Assembly (NCBI RefSeq): GCF_000350225.1
Contig: NW_005179121.1
Location: 86,347-150,346, forward strand
Reading direction: 5' to 3'
Source of the DNA: Chondrus crispus
Taxonomy: Eukaryota > Rhodophyta > Florideophyceae > Gigartinales > Gigartinaceae
Length of the DNA stretch: 64,000 bases
Below, piece by piece: positions 1-10,068 of this stretch. Every line of letters begins with the position of its first letter. Position 1 is the stretch's first letter. The position numbers and the translations under genes are program-made. A model generated the notes under the pieces. That model made no database searches, had not been told where the DNA came from, and worked only from the letters and a program-made list of their open reading frames with translations.

Positions 1-523
1 TCCGTGCTTTCTCGCTCGGTGACTTGTCGCCTCTCGGGGCGGGATCCGCTTGTCGAGGTCGTGGTGATTTCGGTCTCGTCTTCCCGGTACGTTGGTCGCG
101 AGGCCGTAGCCTGGGAAGAGGAGGTGTCGTCTGTGTCCCGGTTGGTCCACCCGTAGAGCGAGAACTCGGAGTCAATTTGGATATGATCCGGGGGTGCGAG
201 TCGCCTCGGAGGGCGTCTATTAATTCCGATGTAGGGGCGCTCCCTACGTTCCAGGTAACGAGTTTTGACCCCGAAGGTCTGGTTACTGTCGCGTTGCGCG
301 CCGCGTTCTCGATCTCGTTCCCATCGCGAGCAGGGCGATCGTCCGTGTCAGTTGGCGCGGGGAGGTTGATCCTCGGTTCATCTGGGTCGAACTCGTCCCC
401 TCTCGGAGGGGCCGTGACCCCGATGGGAAGAGAAGTAGCGGCGTCACTTTTGATCGCCGGAAGGGGCGTTGGTTCCATCTCAGCGTCGACGGGGGTGGTC
501 ACCGCAGAGGGTTTTAGGTCCAT
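1..523 (-). CDS. Element A pol C-terminal tail, partial, open at window edge
   Basis: The complement has an open frame of 174 codons from an ATG at 523 down to base 1 with no stop. It begins just downstream of the stop that ends the integrase frame at 540-542, in a different frame. The translation is rich in Pro, Thr, Asp and Arg with no recognisable fold, as expected for the linker between integrase and a terminal chromodomain (seen in elements C and E). I infer it is the frameshifted continuation of pol; any chromodomain would lie outside the window. It could also be a chance open frame. Confidence 0.45.
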   Translation of the reverse strand, partial: MDLKPSAVTTPVDAEMEPTPLPAIKSDAATSLPIGVTAPPRGDEFDPDEPRINLPAPTDTDDRPARDGNEIENAARNATVTRPSGSKLVTWNVGSAPTSELIDALRGDSHPRIISKLTPSSRSTGGPTGTQTTPPLPRLRPRDQRTGKTRPKSPRPRQADPAPRGDKSPSEKAR

Positions 524-539
524 GAGCTCGGTCCGGAGA

Positions 540-1899
540 CTAGGGGCTTTCACCATGCCGGTCTCTCGAGACTCGGTCCTTTAGGCCTGTCGTCCGGACA
601 ATGGTCACTGTATGCTCTTCTAGGGCCACCACCGGAAATGGCCCTTCCGTCCGAGGGGCTAACTTGTTATTGACCCGGTCCTTATCCGTCTTCTCATCCA
701 CTCGCAGGGATGTCTCTCGCTCGATGAAGACTTGATCACCTATTGAGTAGTGCGGTGTCGGCGTCCGCAATCTCTTGTCGAAATCGCGTTTATAGCGGTC
801 TTGACCGGCGAGCAGCGTGTCGCGGGCTGTTGACATTAGCCCGCGTAACCACGTTAAGAAACGGAGCTTATATTGCGTCCGCGATACATCCTGTTCCAGT
901 GTAGGGGTTTGTTGGATGGAAAGCGGCGACGGTGTCCGGGATAACACAAGATCAAACGGCTTCATACCGATCATGCGATTCACGGTACAATTGTAACCGT
1001 AGGTTAGCGCGTCCGTGAACTGGTCCCAATCGCGTTGGTTATGGGCTAGGTAGTGCTGTAGGGAGGACACCAGGGTGCGGTTGAACCTTTCCACTTGTCC
1101 ATTAGCTTGTGGGTGATAAGCTGTGGTGAACACGCTTTCGACGCGAAGGATTCTGCACACGGCAAGGAAGAACCTTGACGTGAATTGACTCCCAATGTCG
1201 GAGAGTAGCTTCACTAGGGCTCCGTATACGAAGACCCAGTGTGTGACGAACGCCTGAGCAACGGTCTCGGCGGTAAATTCTCTTAAGCGGCACCGTTCGG
1301 GTCAGCTTTGAGTAACGATCAGATATTACCAAGAGGTATCGATTGCCTCTTGGTGTTCTGGGGAGTTCGCCTAGGATGTCAATAGCGATAAACTCCAAGG
1401 GTCCCATCGGAGGGAACGTTTGAAACTTCGCGTTGTGCTTACGCAATTTACTGCGAGCTTTCGCACAGTCGGAGCACCTTCTGACTGTGGCGTATGCGTC
1501 GACGGACATACTCGGCCAGTAGTACCGTTGTCTTAATGTGTAGAACAGACGCCTCCTGTCTCCGGGATGTCCCGAGGCGGCGGGGTAATGCGCCATATAC
1601 AACACTCGCTCGCGCAGAGTGGTTGGTACGACGATTTGCTCAACACCGTCAAGGTGCGCTTTCCGACACAGTACCCCTTCCTTGTTCATGAAGAACTTGG
1701 AGAGGCGAATTTGGGCCACACCCTCCCCCTTCTTAAGATGGGAAGCGATCTCCTTACAGAACGGGTCGGAGTGTTGAGCGAGTACAATCTCGTCGTGTGT
1801 AATTGCGGCCTTGGAAGCCGGGAAGGCGAAGCATCCGTCGTGAATTTCGTCGTCCCACTCCTCGGATTCCACTTCCGGGTTGTCTTCGTGAAACTCCAA
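540..1899 (-). pseudogene. Element A integrase, broken by a frameshift
   Basis: Two overlapping minus-strand frames (1102-1899 and 540-1214) together encode a Ty3/gypsy integrase, which would insert the cDNA into chromosomes. The first holds the H2C2 zinc-binding motif (H..H..C-S-D-C) and the core start with catalytic Asp (IDILGELP). After the VISDRYSKL stretch the frame is lost at about 1200-1300. The second frame resumes with the second catalytic Asp (LLSDIGSQF; the usual Asn after Asp is Ile) and the catalytic Glu (NGQVERFNRT), then the C-terminal domain. The frameshift makes the copy inactive. It lies downstream of RT/RNase H in the usual order. Confidence 0.9.
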
Positions 1900-2017
1900 A
1901 ACGGAGAAGCACGGTATTTCTTAGTCGATGGGGACGGTTGTGCCCCTTGTAGACGGTATTCGACTGAGGGCGTCGGCGAGACAATTCTTGATGCCCTTCA
2001 CGTACGTGACGTCGAAG

Positions 2018-4150
2018 TCAAACTCGGCTAGGCGCAAGCGCCACCGTGCGCCCGCTTGCGTCGGCGAGATTCATTAACCAGCGAAGGGAATGATGGTAGG
2101 TGTTAACCGTGAATCGCTCGCGTTCCAAGTAAGGACGCAGCGTCTGAATGGCCCATACAATGGCCAAACATTCTTTCTCCGTCGTGGAGTAATTCATTTC
2201 CGCCGACGAGAGCGTTCGCGACCAGAACCCGACAGGGTATCTGTTACCATCCTCCTGTTTCTGTAATAACGTGCAACCGAGTTGGGCGTCGGATGCATCC
2301 GCGTCGAGAGAATACGGTAGCCCCAGCCGCGGTAGTCGCAAGATCGGCGGGGAAATCAGGCAAATCTTCAGAGCTTCGAAGGCAGACCTGCGGCTTTCGT
2401 CCAGTTCGGGGAGCCGATCGGGCTCCCCCTTCTTGAGCATGGACGTCAACGGCGCCGCAATCTTGGCGAAGTGGTCGACGAAACGTCGGTACACGTTACA
2501 CATACCCAGAAACGAGCGGAGCTCGGTCTGGGTTCGTGGCGGCTTGGCCTCGGCCAAAGCCGAGACATTCTTCGGGTGGACGTGAAGTTCCCCGGGTCTG
2601 ACGATGTGGCCCAGGTACTCCACGGAGTCCTGAAAGAATTTGCACTTGTTCAATTTCAGTGATAACCCCTCTTGTTGTAACGCAGAGAGAATAACCTTGA
2701 CATCCTTCAGATGAGTTTCATAATCCTTCGAGAATATGATAATGTCATCTAGATAGATGAGGCAGCTCTTCCATCGGTATCCGGAGAGGAGAATGTCCAA
2801 CATCCGTTGGAATTTGGCGGGCGCGTTCATTAGCCCGAACGGCATTCGGTTAAATTGGTAAGTACCGGCATGACACGTGAACGTGGTTTTCGGACGGTCT
2901 CCTTCCGCAACGGAGATTTGCCAATAACCCGAGTTACAGTCTAGAGTTGTGAACACGTTCGCTTCACCGAGCGAGTCCAGACACTCGTCCATGCGAGGAA
3001 TCGGGTAAGTGTCTCGTACTGTCATCGCGTTCAAACGTCTGTAATCGACGCAGAAACGGAGGGATCCATCCGTTTTGGGAATGAGAACCACCGGGGATGC
3101 CCACTCTGATTGTGATCGAGGGATGACCCCGCTTGAGATCATCCCATCTACGGCGTCTTGTTTGGCTTGTCGAGACCGTGGTCCAGCCCGATATGGCTGA
3201 CATCGAAACGGCTTCGAGCCGGGGTTGAGTTCGATCCGGTGCTGCGTAGCCTGGACTTCCCCGAGATCGCCACTCCACATACGGGCGTACGGCGTAAGCA
3301 TGTCACGTACTCGAGTGCGGACATGCGACGGCAGATGTTGGAGGGAGACAGCTTCAACCTCTTGGGGTTCTTCCTTCGACGAAGCCGGGGGAAGCTTCTC
3401 CCCTTTCTCAGATTGGGGCTTGTCCCCTTCTGTAAATTCCGCCGCTAGGAGGGCGTCGAGAGGCGTGGCGGTGCGTATCATGGCACGCGGATGAGGGGTA
3501 ACGTACCCCAGCATCTGGTTCTTCGAGAGGCGCTTGGGCGCTGAGGCGAAGTTGGCTACCAAGACCTTGAACTCTCGAAGTGCCGTGATGTGCGCGACCC
3601 TATTCGACAGGGAAACGCGGTGTTTCGCATATAGCTGCCGGTTGGGTTCCAATACGGAAAGACCCGTACGACCGTTGGTCACATGCACCCAGACTTGCGT
3701 CCCGGGTTGTATGATAGCCGGACGAGAAACCTTGAGTTTGGGGGAAACTCGACCCGGGTCGGTTTCATACTCCTGCTCCGAGGGAAGCGGAGGTGCTTCG
3801 GCTCGACGAGTTGCCGGTTTTCTCACGATGGGGACTTTCGTCCCATCATCGAGCTCGACCACCTTCCGACGTGGATAGATGGCCTCGACAAACTTGTCGT
3901 TAAAGTCACAGCCCAGGATGACGGGGGCTGCCAGGCGCTCGCACACGATGAACTTACATTTCATGGTGCGAGTCGCTAGTCGACCAACGAGGGTGATGGA
4001 CCCGCTTGTTTGTAACGGCCGCTCGTTCGCGTCGGCGATCGTCGGGATTTCCCCCGGTTCGATTAAGCTCTCCCATCCTTTGGGCAGGGTGTCGGCGCGG
4101 ACAAAATGGGAGCCGGCACCCGTGTCTAGGATGGTGAGTTGACGCACCAT
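2018..4150 (-). CDS. Element A protease-reverse transcriptase-RNase H
   Basis: This 710-codon frame encodes an aspartic protease at the N-terminus ([11 protein letters not shown], about residues 7-17), then reverse transcriptase with the YLDD catalytic box inside [12 protein letters not shown], then RNase H ([10 protein letters not shown]). It would copy the RNA into cDNA. The Met at 4150 is probably internal: homology to D continues upstream in the same frame (RRNYKVYADLG) until a stop near 4253. RNase H is damaged: the expected TDH-x2-LRWLM reads [10 protein letters not shown], and the frame diverges and stops at about 2018-2050 where relatives read on into GRLxRWRLRL. It is therefore a degenerate copy. 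Confidence 0.92.
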   Translation of the reverse strand: MVRQLTILDTGAGSHFVRADTLPKGWESLIEPGEIPTIADANERPLQTSGSITLVGRLATRTMKCKFIVCERLAAPVILGCDFNDKFVEAIYPRRKVVELDDGTKVPIVRKPATRRAEAPPLPSEQEYETDPGRVSPKLKVSRPAIIQPGTQVWVHVTNGRTGLSVLEPNRQLYAKHRVSLSNRVAHITALREFKVLVANFASAPKRLSKNQMLGYVTPHPRAMIRTATPLDALLAAEFTEGDKPQSEKGEKLPPASSKEEPQEVEAVSLQHLPSHVRTRVRDMLTPYARMWSGDLGEVQATQHRIELNPGSKPFRCQPYRAGPRSRQAKQDAVDGMISSGVIPRSQSEWASPVVLIPKTDGSLRFCVDYRRLNAMTVRDTYPIPRMDECLDSLGEANVFTTLDCNSGYWQISVAEGDRPKTTFTCHAGTYQFNRMPFGLMNAPAKFQRMLDILLSGYRWKSCLIYLDDIIIFSKDYETHLKDVKVILSALQQEGLSLKLNKCKFFQDSVEYLGHIVRPGELHVHPKNVSALAEAKPPRTQTELRSFLGMCNVYRRFVDHFAKIAAPLTSMLKKGEPDRLPELDESRRSAFEALKICLISPPILRLPRLGLPYSLDADASDAQLGCTLLQKQEDGNRYPVGFWSRTLSSAEMNYSTTEKECLAIVWAIQTLRPYLERERFTVNTYHHSLRWLMNLADASGRTVALAPSRV

Positions 4151-4418
4151 GATGGAGGTGGTGAGCCCAAGGTCGGCGTAGACCTTGTAATTACGTCGAG
4201 ACAGTGTACAAACTGGCTCGACGGCCTTGTCATCGGGGAGCGCCTCTCGATTTTAAGACGCCACGGTCGGCGGAGCGTCCCCATGCCCGTCGGATCGGGG
4301 TTGGAGGGGCTCGCTTGGCGAGCGTGTCTCCGTCCCAGGACGCGGATCGCCGGCCTCGGGGGCGGAGGTGACGCGGTATCCTGCGATGGAATGTTAGCCA
4401 TTTTCAGCTGTGGGTCTC

Positions 4419-4709
4419 CTAGTTTTTCGGAGGTGCGGTCTTGCCGCTAGGGGGGCTTGACTTCTCCGAAGCGAAGGGAGAATTCGACGGCAAGACGGGT
4501 GCGATCAGCCGATTAGCCTCGAAACTGAGGAGGGCTACAGCGCGCAAGTACGCGTCTGCCGGAACACCGGCCTTCTGTGCCGCCGTGAGCTTCTCAAAAT
4601 TATGAGGGACGAGCGACACATCGCGCACCTTCATGCTACAGTCGGGGTTAATATGATCCCCGACTTTGTAGCATGTGTAGCAGATGATTTGCGGGGAAGG
4701 TATCTTCAT
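4419..4709 (-). CDS. Element A gag 3' part with CCHC zinc knuckle
   Basis: This 96-codon frame carries a zinc knuckle, CYTCYKVGDHINPDC (C-x2-C-x5-H-x4-C, one residue longer than the usual CX2CX4HX4C), for binding the element RNA. It is followed by a segment matching the region after the knuckle in gag of elements D and E (conserved pattern L-x2-YE-x-L ... YL). Its ATG overlaps the TGA of the upstream gag frame by four bases (ATGA at 4706-4709). Either a frameshift split gag, or the overlap lets ribosomes reinitiate or shift. In element E the same region is in frame with gag, so a lesion is more likely. Confidence 0.75.
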   Translation of the reverse strand: MKIPSPQIICYTCYKVGDHINPDCSMKVRDVSLVPHNFEKLTAAQKAGVPADAYLRAVALLSFEANRLIAPVLPSNSPFASEKSSPPSGKTAPPKN

Positions 4710-6487
4710 GTCCCGGGTTCCCTCTCGACCAGCCCATCCGGGAGACTTCTCGCGCGGTCTCGGAAGCCGAGGCGGGTCCTTGTAGGTCGCTCTCCGTAGA
4801 ACAACGAATCCTTGTCGTTGAATGAGGATCCCTCGGTGGGAAATGACGGTGACCCAGCTGCCGCGGCGAATGGCTCGTCATTGGCGAGGAAGTTCTCGGC
4901 GTCCAGGCCGGTATGATAGCTCGGGGTCAGACCCGCGGTTGTCGATGAGGGCATACTGTTTGCCATCGTTAACACTTGCTTAGCGGCGGGTCTCGCGAAG
5001 TCGACGCGTCTTCTTCCGCCAGCCGTCTGCGCGCGGTAGGCCGCCCCTTGAGCGCGGGCTTCGGCCACCGTGTCCTCGAATGAGGATCGGGGGCGATTCT
5101 CCCTTGCTTGGAGCACCAACGGCTTGATCGCCGGAAGGAGGCCCTCTATGAACAGGGTAGTGCGTTCATAGGGGGAATGGATGTCCCCACACCGCGCGAG
5201 GGCGGTTAACATACGAGTCGCATACATCTCAACTTCGCCGGGTTTTTGGCGTAAATCCCGGACCACAGAGAGCGCTTGCTCGATCTGAATATTCGTAGCA
5301 TACGTAAGAAGCAACCAGTTCACTGCTGCTGGCCACGACGCAATCCCTTGATTGCGTCGGAAATATCCTCGATGGGATTCATACGCCTCCTTCGCGGGTG
5401 GGTTCAGGAGATGCGGCAAGGCCATGAGAGCCATTGCCTCCGACCTTTCGGCGTTGTCGAAATTCTCCTTACATCTAGACAAAAAGCTGATGACTTTGAT
5501 CGGGTCGGACCCATTAAACTTGTATTCTCCCATTACGACGAGGAGATATTGCACGCGGTTACGCGTCGTGGCGTACACCTTTGCATCGACGGTGGGGTCG
5601 GTATTCACGAGACGGTAAGCTCGATAATTACACGCGCCTCGGAAGCGGTGGTTGGTCGGTTTCCACACCGTGACACCCTTCGCCTTAGGGCCAAAGGTCG
5701 GTTGTGGTACCGTGAATGCCTCGGCTTCGGAGTCCGAATCGGAGTCGGATTTTGAAGCTGAGGGCGGGGAACCACCCGAGTAACCGGAGAAATCCTCCAG
5801 TCCAGGTCGGCTTCCGTGGCCGGACTTGTGACGGTGGCCTTCGGTCTTGACCTTCTTGTCACGGGACGATCTTGGTGACGGGCCTCGGGCGGCCGCTAGG
5901 TCCGGGATAGGATCCCGTTGTCCCTCCATCGTCAGGGGATCGGGGAGCGGAATCCCGGGGGCCGTGAGGGCCGATTTGGTGACGTCGGCGAACAGTAGAT
6001 TTTCGTCCAACGGTTGTAACGCATGTAACTGCGGGTTAGATCTTGGCTTCGACGCGGTCGACTCGTCTCGTCTAGCGGGGACGGATCGTGTTTGCGCCGA
6101 TTCCAGGGCGAGGTTACGCCGACGGAGGTCGTTGACTTCCTGCGTCAGGCGATCTACTTCCTCCCGTAGAGGAAGGAGCGTCTTGTCGACGGTGGACCCG
6201 ATGTCCTTCTGCCACGCTCGCGTGAGAACGCCTTCTAGTGCGCCGAGGCGATCACGTCCCTTTTGGGACTGTACCTCCGCCTGAGCGGCGATCTTACCAG
6301 CAACAAGGCTGTCCAACTTCTCCCGTATCTTGGCGGTGTGCTAGTTGCGTTTCTCCTGGATTAAGTTGAGAGAGAACCTCTCGGCTTCACGGAGGCCTTC
6401 GCGGCGGTTCAGCGTGATCCACGCCGCGACGGGCGCTGGGACGTCTCTCGGACGAGTGTCATGGGAAGACTCGGAGCCGGTCACCAT
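4706..6487 (-). pseudogene. Element A gag with one in-frame stop
   Basis: Gag forms the particle that packages the RNA. The main open part (4706-6316, 536 codons) has a predicted N-terminal coiled coil (KTLLPLREEVDRLTQEVNDL), a charged Ser/Asp-rich linker and the conserved retrotransposon gag core (FNGSDPIKVISFLSRCKENF and following helices). Upstream in the same frame lies a likely start, ATG at 6485-6487 (MVTGSESS), separated only by one TAG at 6341-6343. Reading from 6487 gives one gag interrupted by one nonsense codon. It sits about 110 bases from the primer binding site. The zinc knuckle is in the next frame. Confidence 0.85.
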
Positions 6488-6599
6488 GACGAATACACCT
6501 ACGGTCGGTGCGTGAGGGAAAGGCGCAGGGACGATAGATAGAAAGGGAAATAGGTCAGGGAAGAAAGAGGACACTCGGATGCACGAGAGTATCGACTGT

Positions 6600-6617
6600 T
6601 TCTAGGTCGGGAGACCA
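6600..6617 (-). other. Element A primer binding site
   Basis: The complement reads TGGTCTCCCGACCTAGAA, beginning with the TGG that pairs with a tRNA CCA end, three bases from the 5' LTR. The identical sequence lies next to the LTRs of B, C, D and G, so these elements use the same tRNA primer. Confidence 0.85.
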
Positions 6618-6620
6618 AAA

Positions 6621-7266
6621 TGTCGTGCACTACAGCCACGTGTGGCGGCTGTAGGCAGAGAGACGCCCGTTCGTACGCGTAAGGGAATTCGGGAGACCAC
6701 CCGGTGGATGATCGGAACTGGGATCCGGGCGCGGCTTGCGCGGTAAAAAGGTAGAACTAGAGTCAGCAATAAAGAGGAAGAATTAAAGGAAAAACAGAAC
6801 TAAGAGAACGGACAGCACAGTAGTTAAGGTAGCGCTCGCGCAGTTGGGTCGACGCGCGCGGGGAAGGCAGTTGGGATTCCAGGGGTGTAGATGGCTCGGT
6901 CGGTATGGGCGAACCAGTACCGAGTCGAGGCTACAACCTGGGATCCAGAAACCAAGGTAAAAGACCCGAGGCTTCGTGCCTCTTTACTTTGATAATGGGG
7001 TTGACTATATAGTCCCCCGTCGCCGTAATGGCGAAGCTAAATTATACTGTAAATTAGAATAACTAGGAAATAACGGGTGTAGCCCCGAGGGGACCGAGTA
7101 CAGCCCCCATAGGCCCTATGGGCTGCGGAGGGATTACACGTGTCCACGGGGAGGTCCGGTAGAGCGGCAGGGGAGTATACGTGTACCCGTGGTACACGTG
7201 GTGGTGGCGAGCGCGATTTTGGCGAGATTAGGACAGCTGTCCCGGTACCGAGTACAGTGCACTACA
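6621..7266 (-). repeat. Element A 5' LTR (646 bp)
   Basis: It starts TGTCGTGCAC and ends GTGCACTACA, a near-perfect short inverted repeat of the type that ends LTRs, and it abuts the primer binding site. The sequence beyond it (7267 onward) is element B coding sequence. An alternative right edge near 7138 (GGATTACA) is possible but gives no matching terminal inverted repeat. There is no second copy in the window to confirm the edges. The first bases after it, GCAGG at 7267-7271, would be one copy of the target duplication. Confidence 0.7.
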
Positions 7267-9372
7267 GCAGGGCCCGATACCCTTTCGTAGTTCGACCCCT
7301 CATTGGCTGAGGTTGTCTCTGAGATTGCCGAGATATTGAGAACTCGGCCCATTTCCTCAGCGACTGGTCGCTCTGGCGTAAGGGTAGCGACAGGGTTGCG
7401 CTTCGCATACCCAATGATAGTATTATTAGGAAGCCTCCGTGGCCTTCGGGAGAAGTTCGCAACAATGACTTCAAACGGACGGTTGGGAAGTACATCCGCC
7501 ACCCCGTTCGTTAGTTGTACACCATGACGGTGTTGCAACGAAGGCTTGGGGTCAAGAAATACAAGTCCCAAACCCTTCATAGTGACCCGCACTCTGAGTT
7601 GTGACATAGCCGGGATCGAAATCCATTTGGCCAGGCGGATGGGTTGGCCGTCAGTTTCACTACCGTTGTCGTTCCGTGTGCGTCGCGATGGCTTGGTACT
7701 CGTTTCGCCGTGAGTAAAAGCGACGCCTTTTGCGTCTATAATGGCGACGCCGCGTCCACGACGTAATTCAAGGCATTGCTTGTAGATGTCAATTCGTTTG
7801 GCGTACGCGTCAATGAAAGAAGTTACTAGGAGAACTTCTACAGCGAGAGAATTGGCTACCACGAAGGGTAATCGATACGTAACGTTACCGAGTCGTACAG
7901 CGAGACGGACGACTGCGGTAAGCTTCAGCGGGCTTGAATCCGCGCCTGCAATCTTGGCAACGAGGCGTTCGGTATTTGATACGTTCGCCAGTTCGGAGGG
8001 AGACAGTCCCTACGCACAAGATTGTATCCTGAACAAGTATCAATCGCAATTCGATACGGCTTTAAGGCGTTGGTGGCGGTACCAATCGAACCGTAGACGG
8101 TATAGAGCTTCGAAAAAAGCAAGCACACCACCCCGTCTACGACTCGGGGATCCCCCTTCGCGAGGTAATCACCTGGACGAGGACATTTTCGTCTCGTTTT
8201 TCTTTTCTCTCGGCGCCGTGCCGCTCTCGATCTCGGTCGAGATTGTTTGTACATGACAGAATCCGTTTGCGCCCCGGGGCAATCTTTGGAAGGAACTGGT
8301 ACGCCAGGTCGTGGAGTTCCATCGGTCAAGAAGTACCCCTCGTCGGGTTGAACGGCGGCTAGCGGCGCAGAGTTATCAGGGTTGATATCGCAGGAACTCT
8401 GAACGGCTTTGCCTCCCTGCTCGTCGGGCTTTTCTCGCTGCCCGTCGTCTTGGTGCACGTTTGGAGATAAGGAAACAGGTGAATCTTGCAACGTTGCAAA
8501 CGAGACCACCTTTACTCTTTTTCCGAAGAACTACTCTCATCGGAGGTATCTGGGCGACTTGAGGTATTCCTAGCCGGGGGATTCTCGTGTTCCGCTCGTG
8601 CTGTGTCGAGCCGCTCTCCGTCCAAACGCGCCACGTCGGGTGGCACGAGCATTACCGGTTCTTCATTTGCGCGTGTCGCGAAGTCAGAGGTGACGAGATC
8701 GCGCAAGTACATCATTGCTCCTTGTACGTCGTTCTGCGCAGGACGACGCACTTCACGATGTGTTTGCCCACCACGACGGGGTAATTCGTATCGGACGAAC
8801 GATAGCCTTGATCGGGTCTTCGGAGGACTGTCTTGCTTGGTTCACGGAAACCCACTTGTCGCTGATGGCCTCTGTTGCCCGCTTGACGGAAGCGGTCGTC
8901 TGGGAGCTGCCTGAGCAGGTTCCGCATATGGGGCCTCGTCTCCAGCTGATACTCGTAGATACGGTATGCAGAGTAGAGTTGCTGCTCTTTCGTCAGAAAG
9001 GGGCACGTGTAGAGGGTGTGCTCCACGATGCGCCAGAGCCAGCAACGATGGTACGGGGAATTGGGCGGCACGATCGACTGTGCCAGCCTCACCTGTTCCT
9101 CCGTTAGAGCGGGAACATGAGAAAGAATAAAACGCTCAATGCGCTTCGTGATATCCACTTCCGTCGTGCTTGTCGGATCTTCCACCGACCTGCCGGTGTT
9201 AAACGCATCGGAACTTTTCGATTCGGCGACAGGTCGTCCCGGCATGATCAATACGGGATCAAACTGTGCGCCCGGTGGCGCATCGAGTAAGCCAGCATTC
9301 CCAGCCACGAGATTGCTTGGGGCTTCGTGTCTTGTGAGATACAACGTCGAGCCAGAAGATGAAGGCGCCCTC
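7267..9372 (-). pseudogene. Element B fragment 1: gag C-terminus and protease region
   Basis: This minus-strand segment resembles element C. 8712-9372 encodes the gag C-terminal part including a damaged zinc knuckle (CWLWRIVEHTLYTC, second Cys replaced by Trp). 8512-8751 is the frameshifted gag end, rich in Ser/Glu. 7925-8509 is the pol start with a basic stretch and the protease site IDTCSG. 7267-7862 continues with the post-protease region (matching C around TIPAMSQ and GYAKRNP). The frame is broken near 7862-7925. It is cut on the left by element A's LTR and on the right by element C's 5' LTR, so RT and integrase should lie left of A, outside the window. Confidence 0.88.
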
Positions 9373-9992
9373 TGTAGTATAACTACCAAAAGGATTAGAT
9401 TAGAAATTGGATCCGGCTCTGTAAGGTACGGACCTTACAGAGGGCCTGTACCACACGTGTAGGGGCGCACGCGCCCCCACGTGTACCATACGTGTACGAC
9501 GCGTATACAGTCAGCCCTGTCCGCTGACAGTGCCGACTACTGTAGTACCGCATAGTACAGTACGTACTGTACTAAGTTACGATAGACTAATTGTATATTA
9601 AATAACGGAGCGGACCGGCGGCGGCGAAGGGGACAAGCACGGACTTGTCCACGACCTACCGCCTAGGTCTGACTGCCAGCTTATCCTAAGGAAGCTTCCG
9701 TTAGCTACCCTAAGGCGAGACCGAGCGCGGGTAGAGGACGCGCGAGCACGCGAGCGAGCCTAGATCCACCTCCGCCCGTCAGCGCTGGAACGTAACCCAG
9801 CGCTGCTCCGGGGCGTCGAGGCGTAGATCGGCCCGCGCGTGTGCGCGTCCTCCCCCCGATCCCGCTCTACCACGCTACCCGGGCCCGTGCTCCGGTTTCG
9901 TTAGCTGGTCCGACTTCCCCCGTCTTCTCGTACGTACGGGTCTTCCAGGACTAAGCATACACCCCTATCCGTTTAGGGGTGTTTATGCTACA
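9373..9992 (+). repeat. Element C 5' LTR (620 bp)
   Basis: It runs from TGTAGTATAAC to TTATGCTACA and is repeated without visible change at 22366-22985. It holds a TATA-like box, several strong stem-loops (9417-9442, 9510-9528, 9553-9574, 9631-9650, 9780-9805, 9959-9982) and a GC-rich leader. It provides promoter and RNA-end signals for the element. Confidence 0.95.
9594..9605 (+). promoter_or_regulatory. Candidate TATA box of element C LTR
   Basis: TATATTAAATAA lies about 220 bases into the LTR, followed by a GC-rich leader. Element G has TACATTAAATAA in the same place (61960-61971). The same box recurs in the 3' LTR at 22587-22598. Position and conservation fit a core promoter; there is no transcript evidence. 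Confidence 0.5.
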
Positions 9993-9993
9993 G

Positions 9994-10011
9994 TGGTCTC
10001 CCGACCTAGAA
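9994..10011 (+). other. Element C primer binding site
   Basis: TGGTCTCCCGACCTAGAA starts one base after the LTR end. It matches the sites of A, B, D and G exactly and E with one mismatch. Confidence 0.92.
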
Positions 10012-10068
10012 GACCCCGAGATATTTCCGAGAAGACTTTCTTTTTCCTCCGCGTCCGTACGTGTCGAG

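Larger units (their letters stand above)
1..7266 (-). mobile_element. Element A: Ty3/gypsy LTR retrotransposon, left end outside window
   Basis: On the minus strand the order is 5' LTR (6621-7266), primer binding site, gag, protease, RT, RNase H, integrase and a proline-rich tail running off base 1, which is the standard Ty3/gypsy order. The right flank (from 7267) is the protease/pol segment of element B, whose frame stops at the A LTR, so A inserted into B. The 3' LTR and left target duplication are outside the window. The copy is dead: one stop in gag, frameshifts around RNase H and inside integrase, and altered RNase H and integrase motifs. Confidence 0.9.

Noticed and set aside
24-584. 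186-codon plus-strand ORF
   Set aside because: It lies opposite the open minus-strand tail of element A pol and has no motif; the minus frame fits the element's gene order.
9994-10011. tRNA gene at the TGGTCTCCCGACCTAGAA sites
   Set aside because: Only the 18 bases that pair with a tRNA 3' end are present next to LTRs; no cloverleaf follows.
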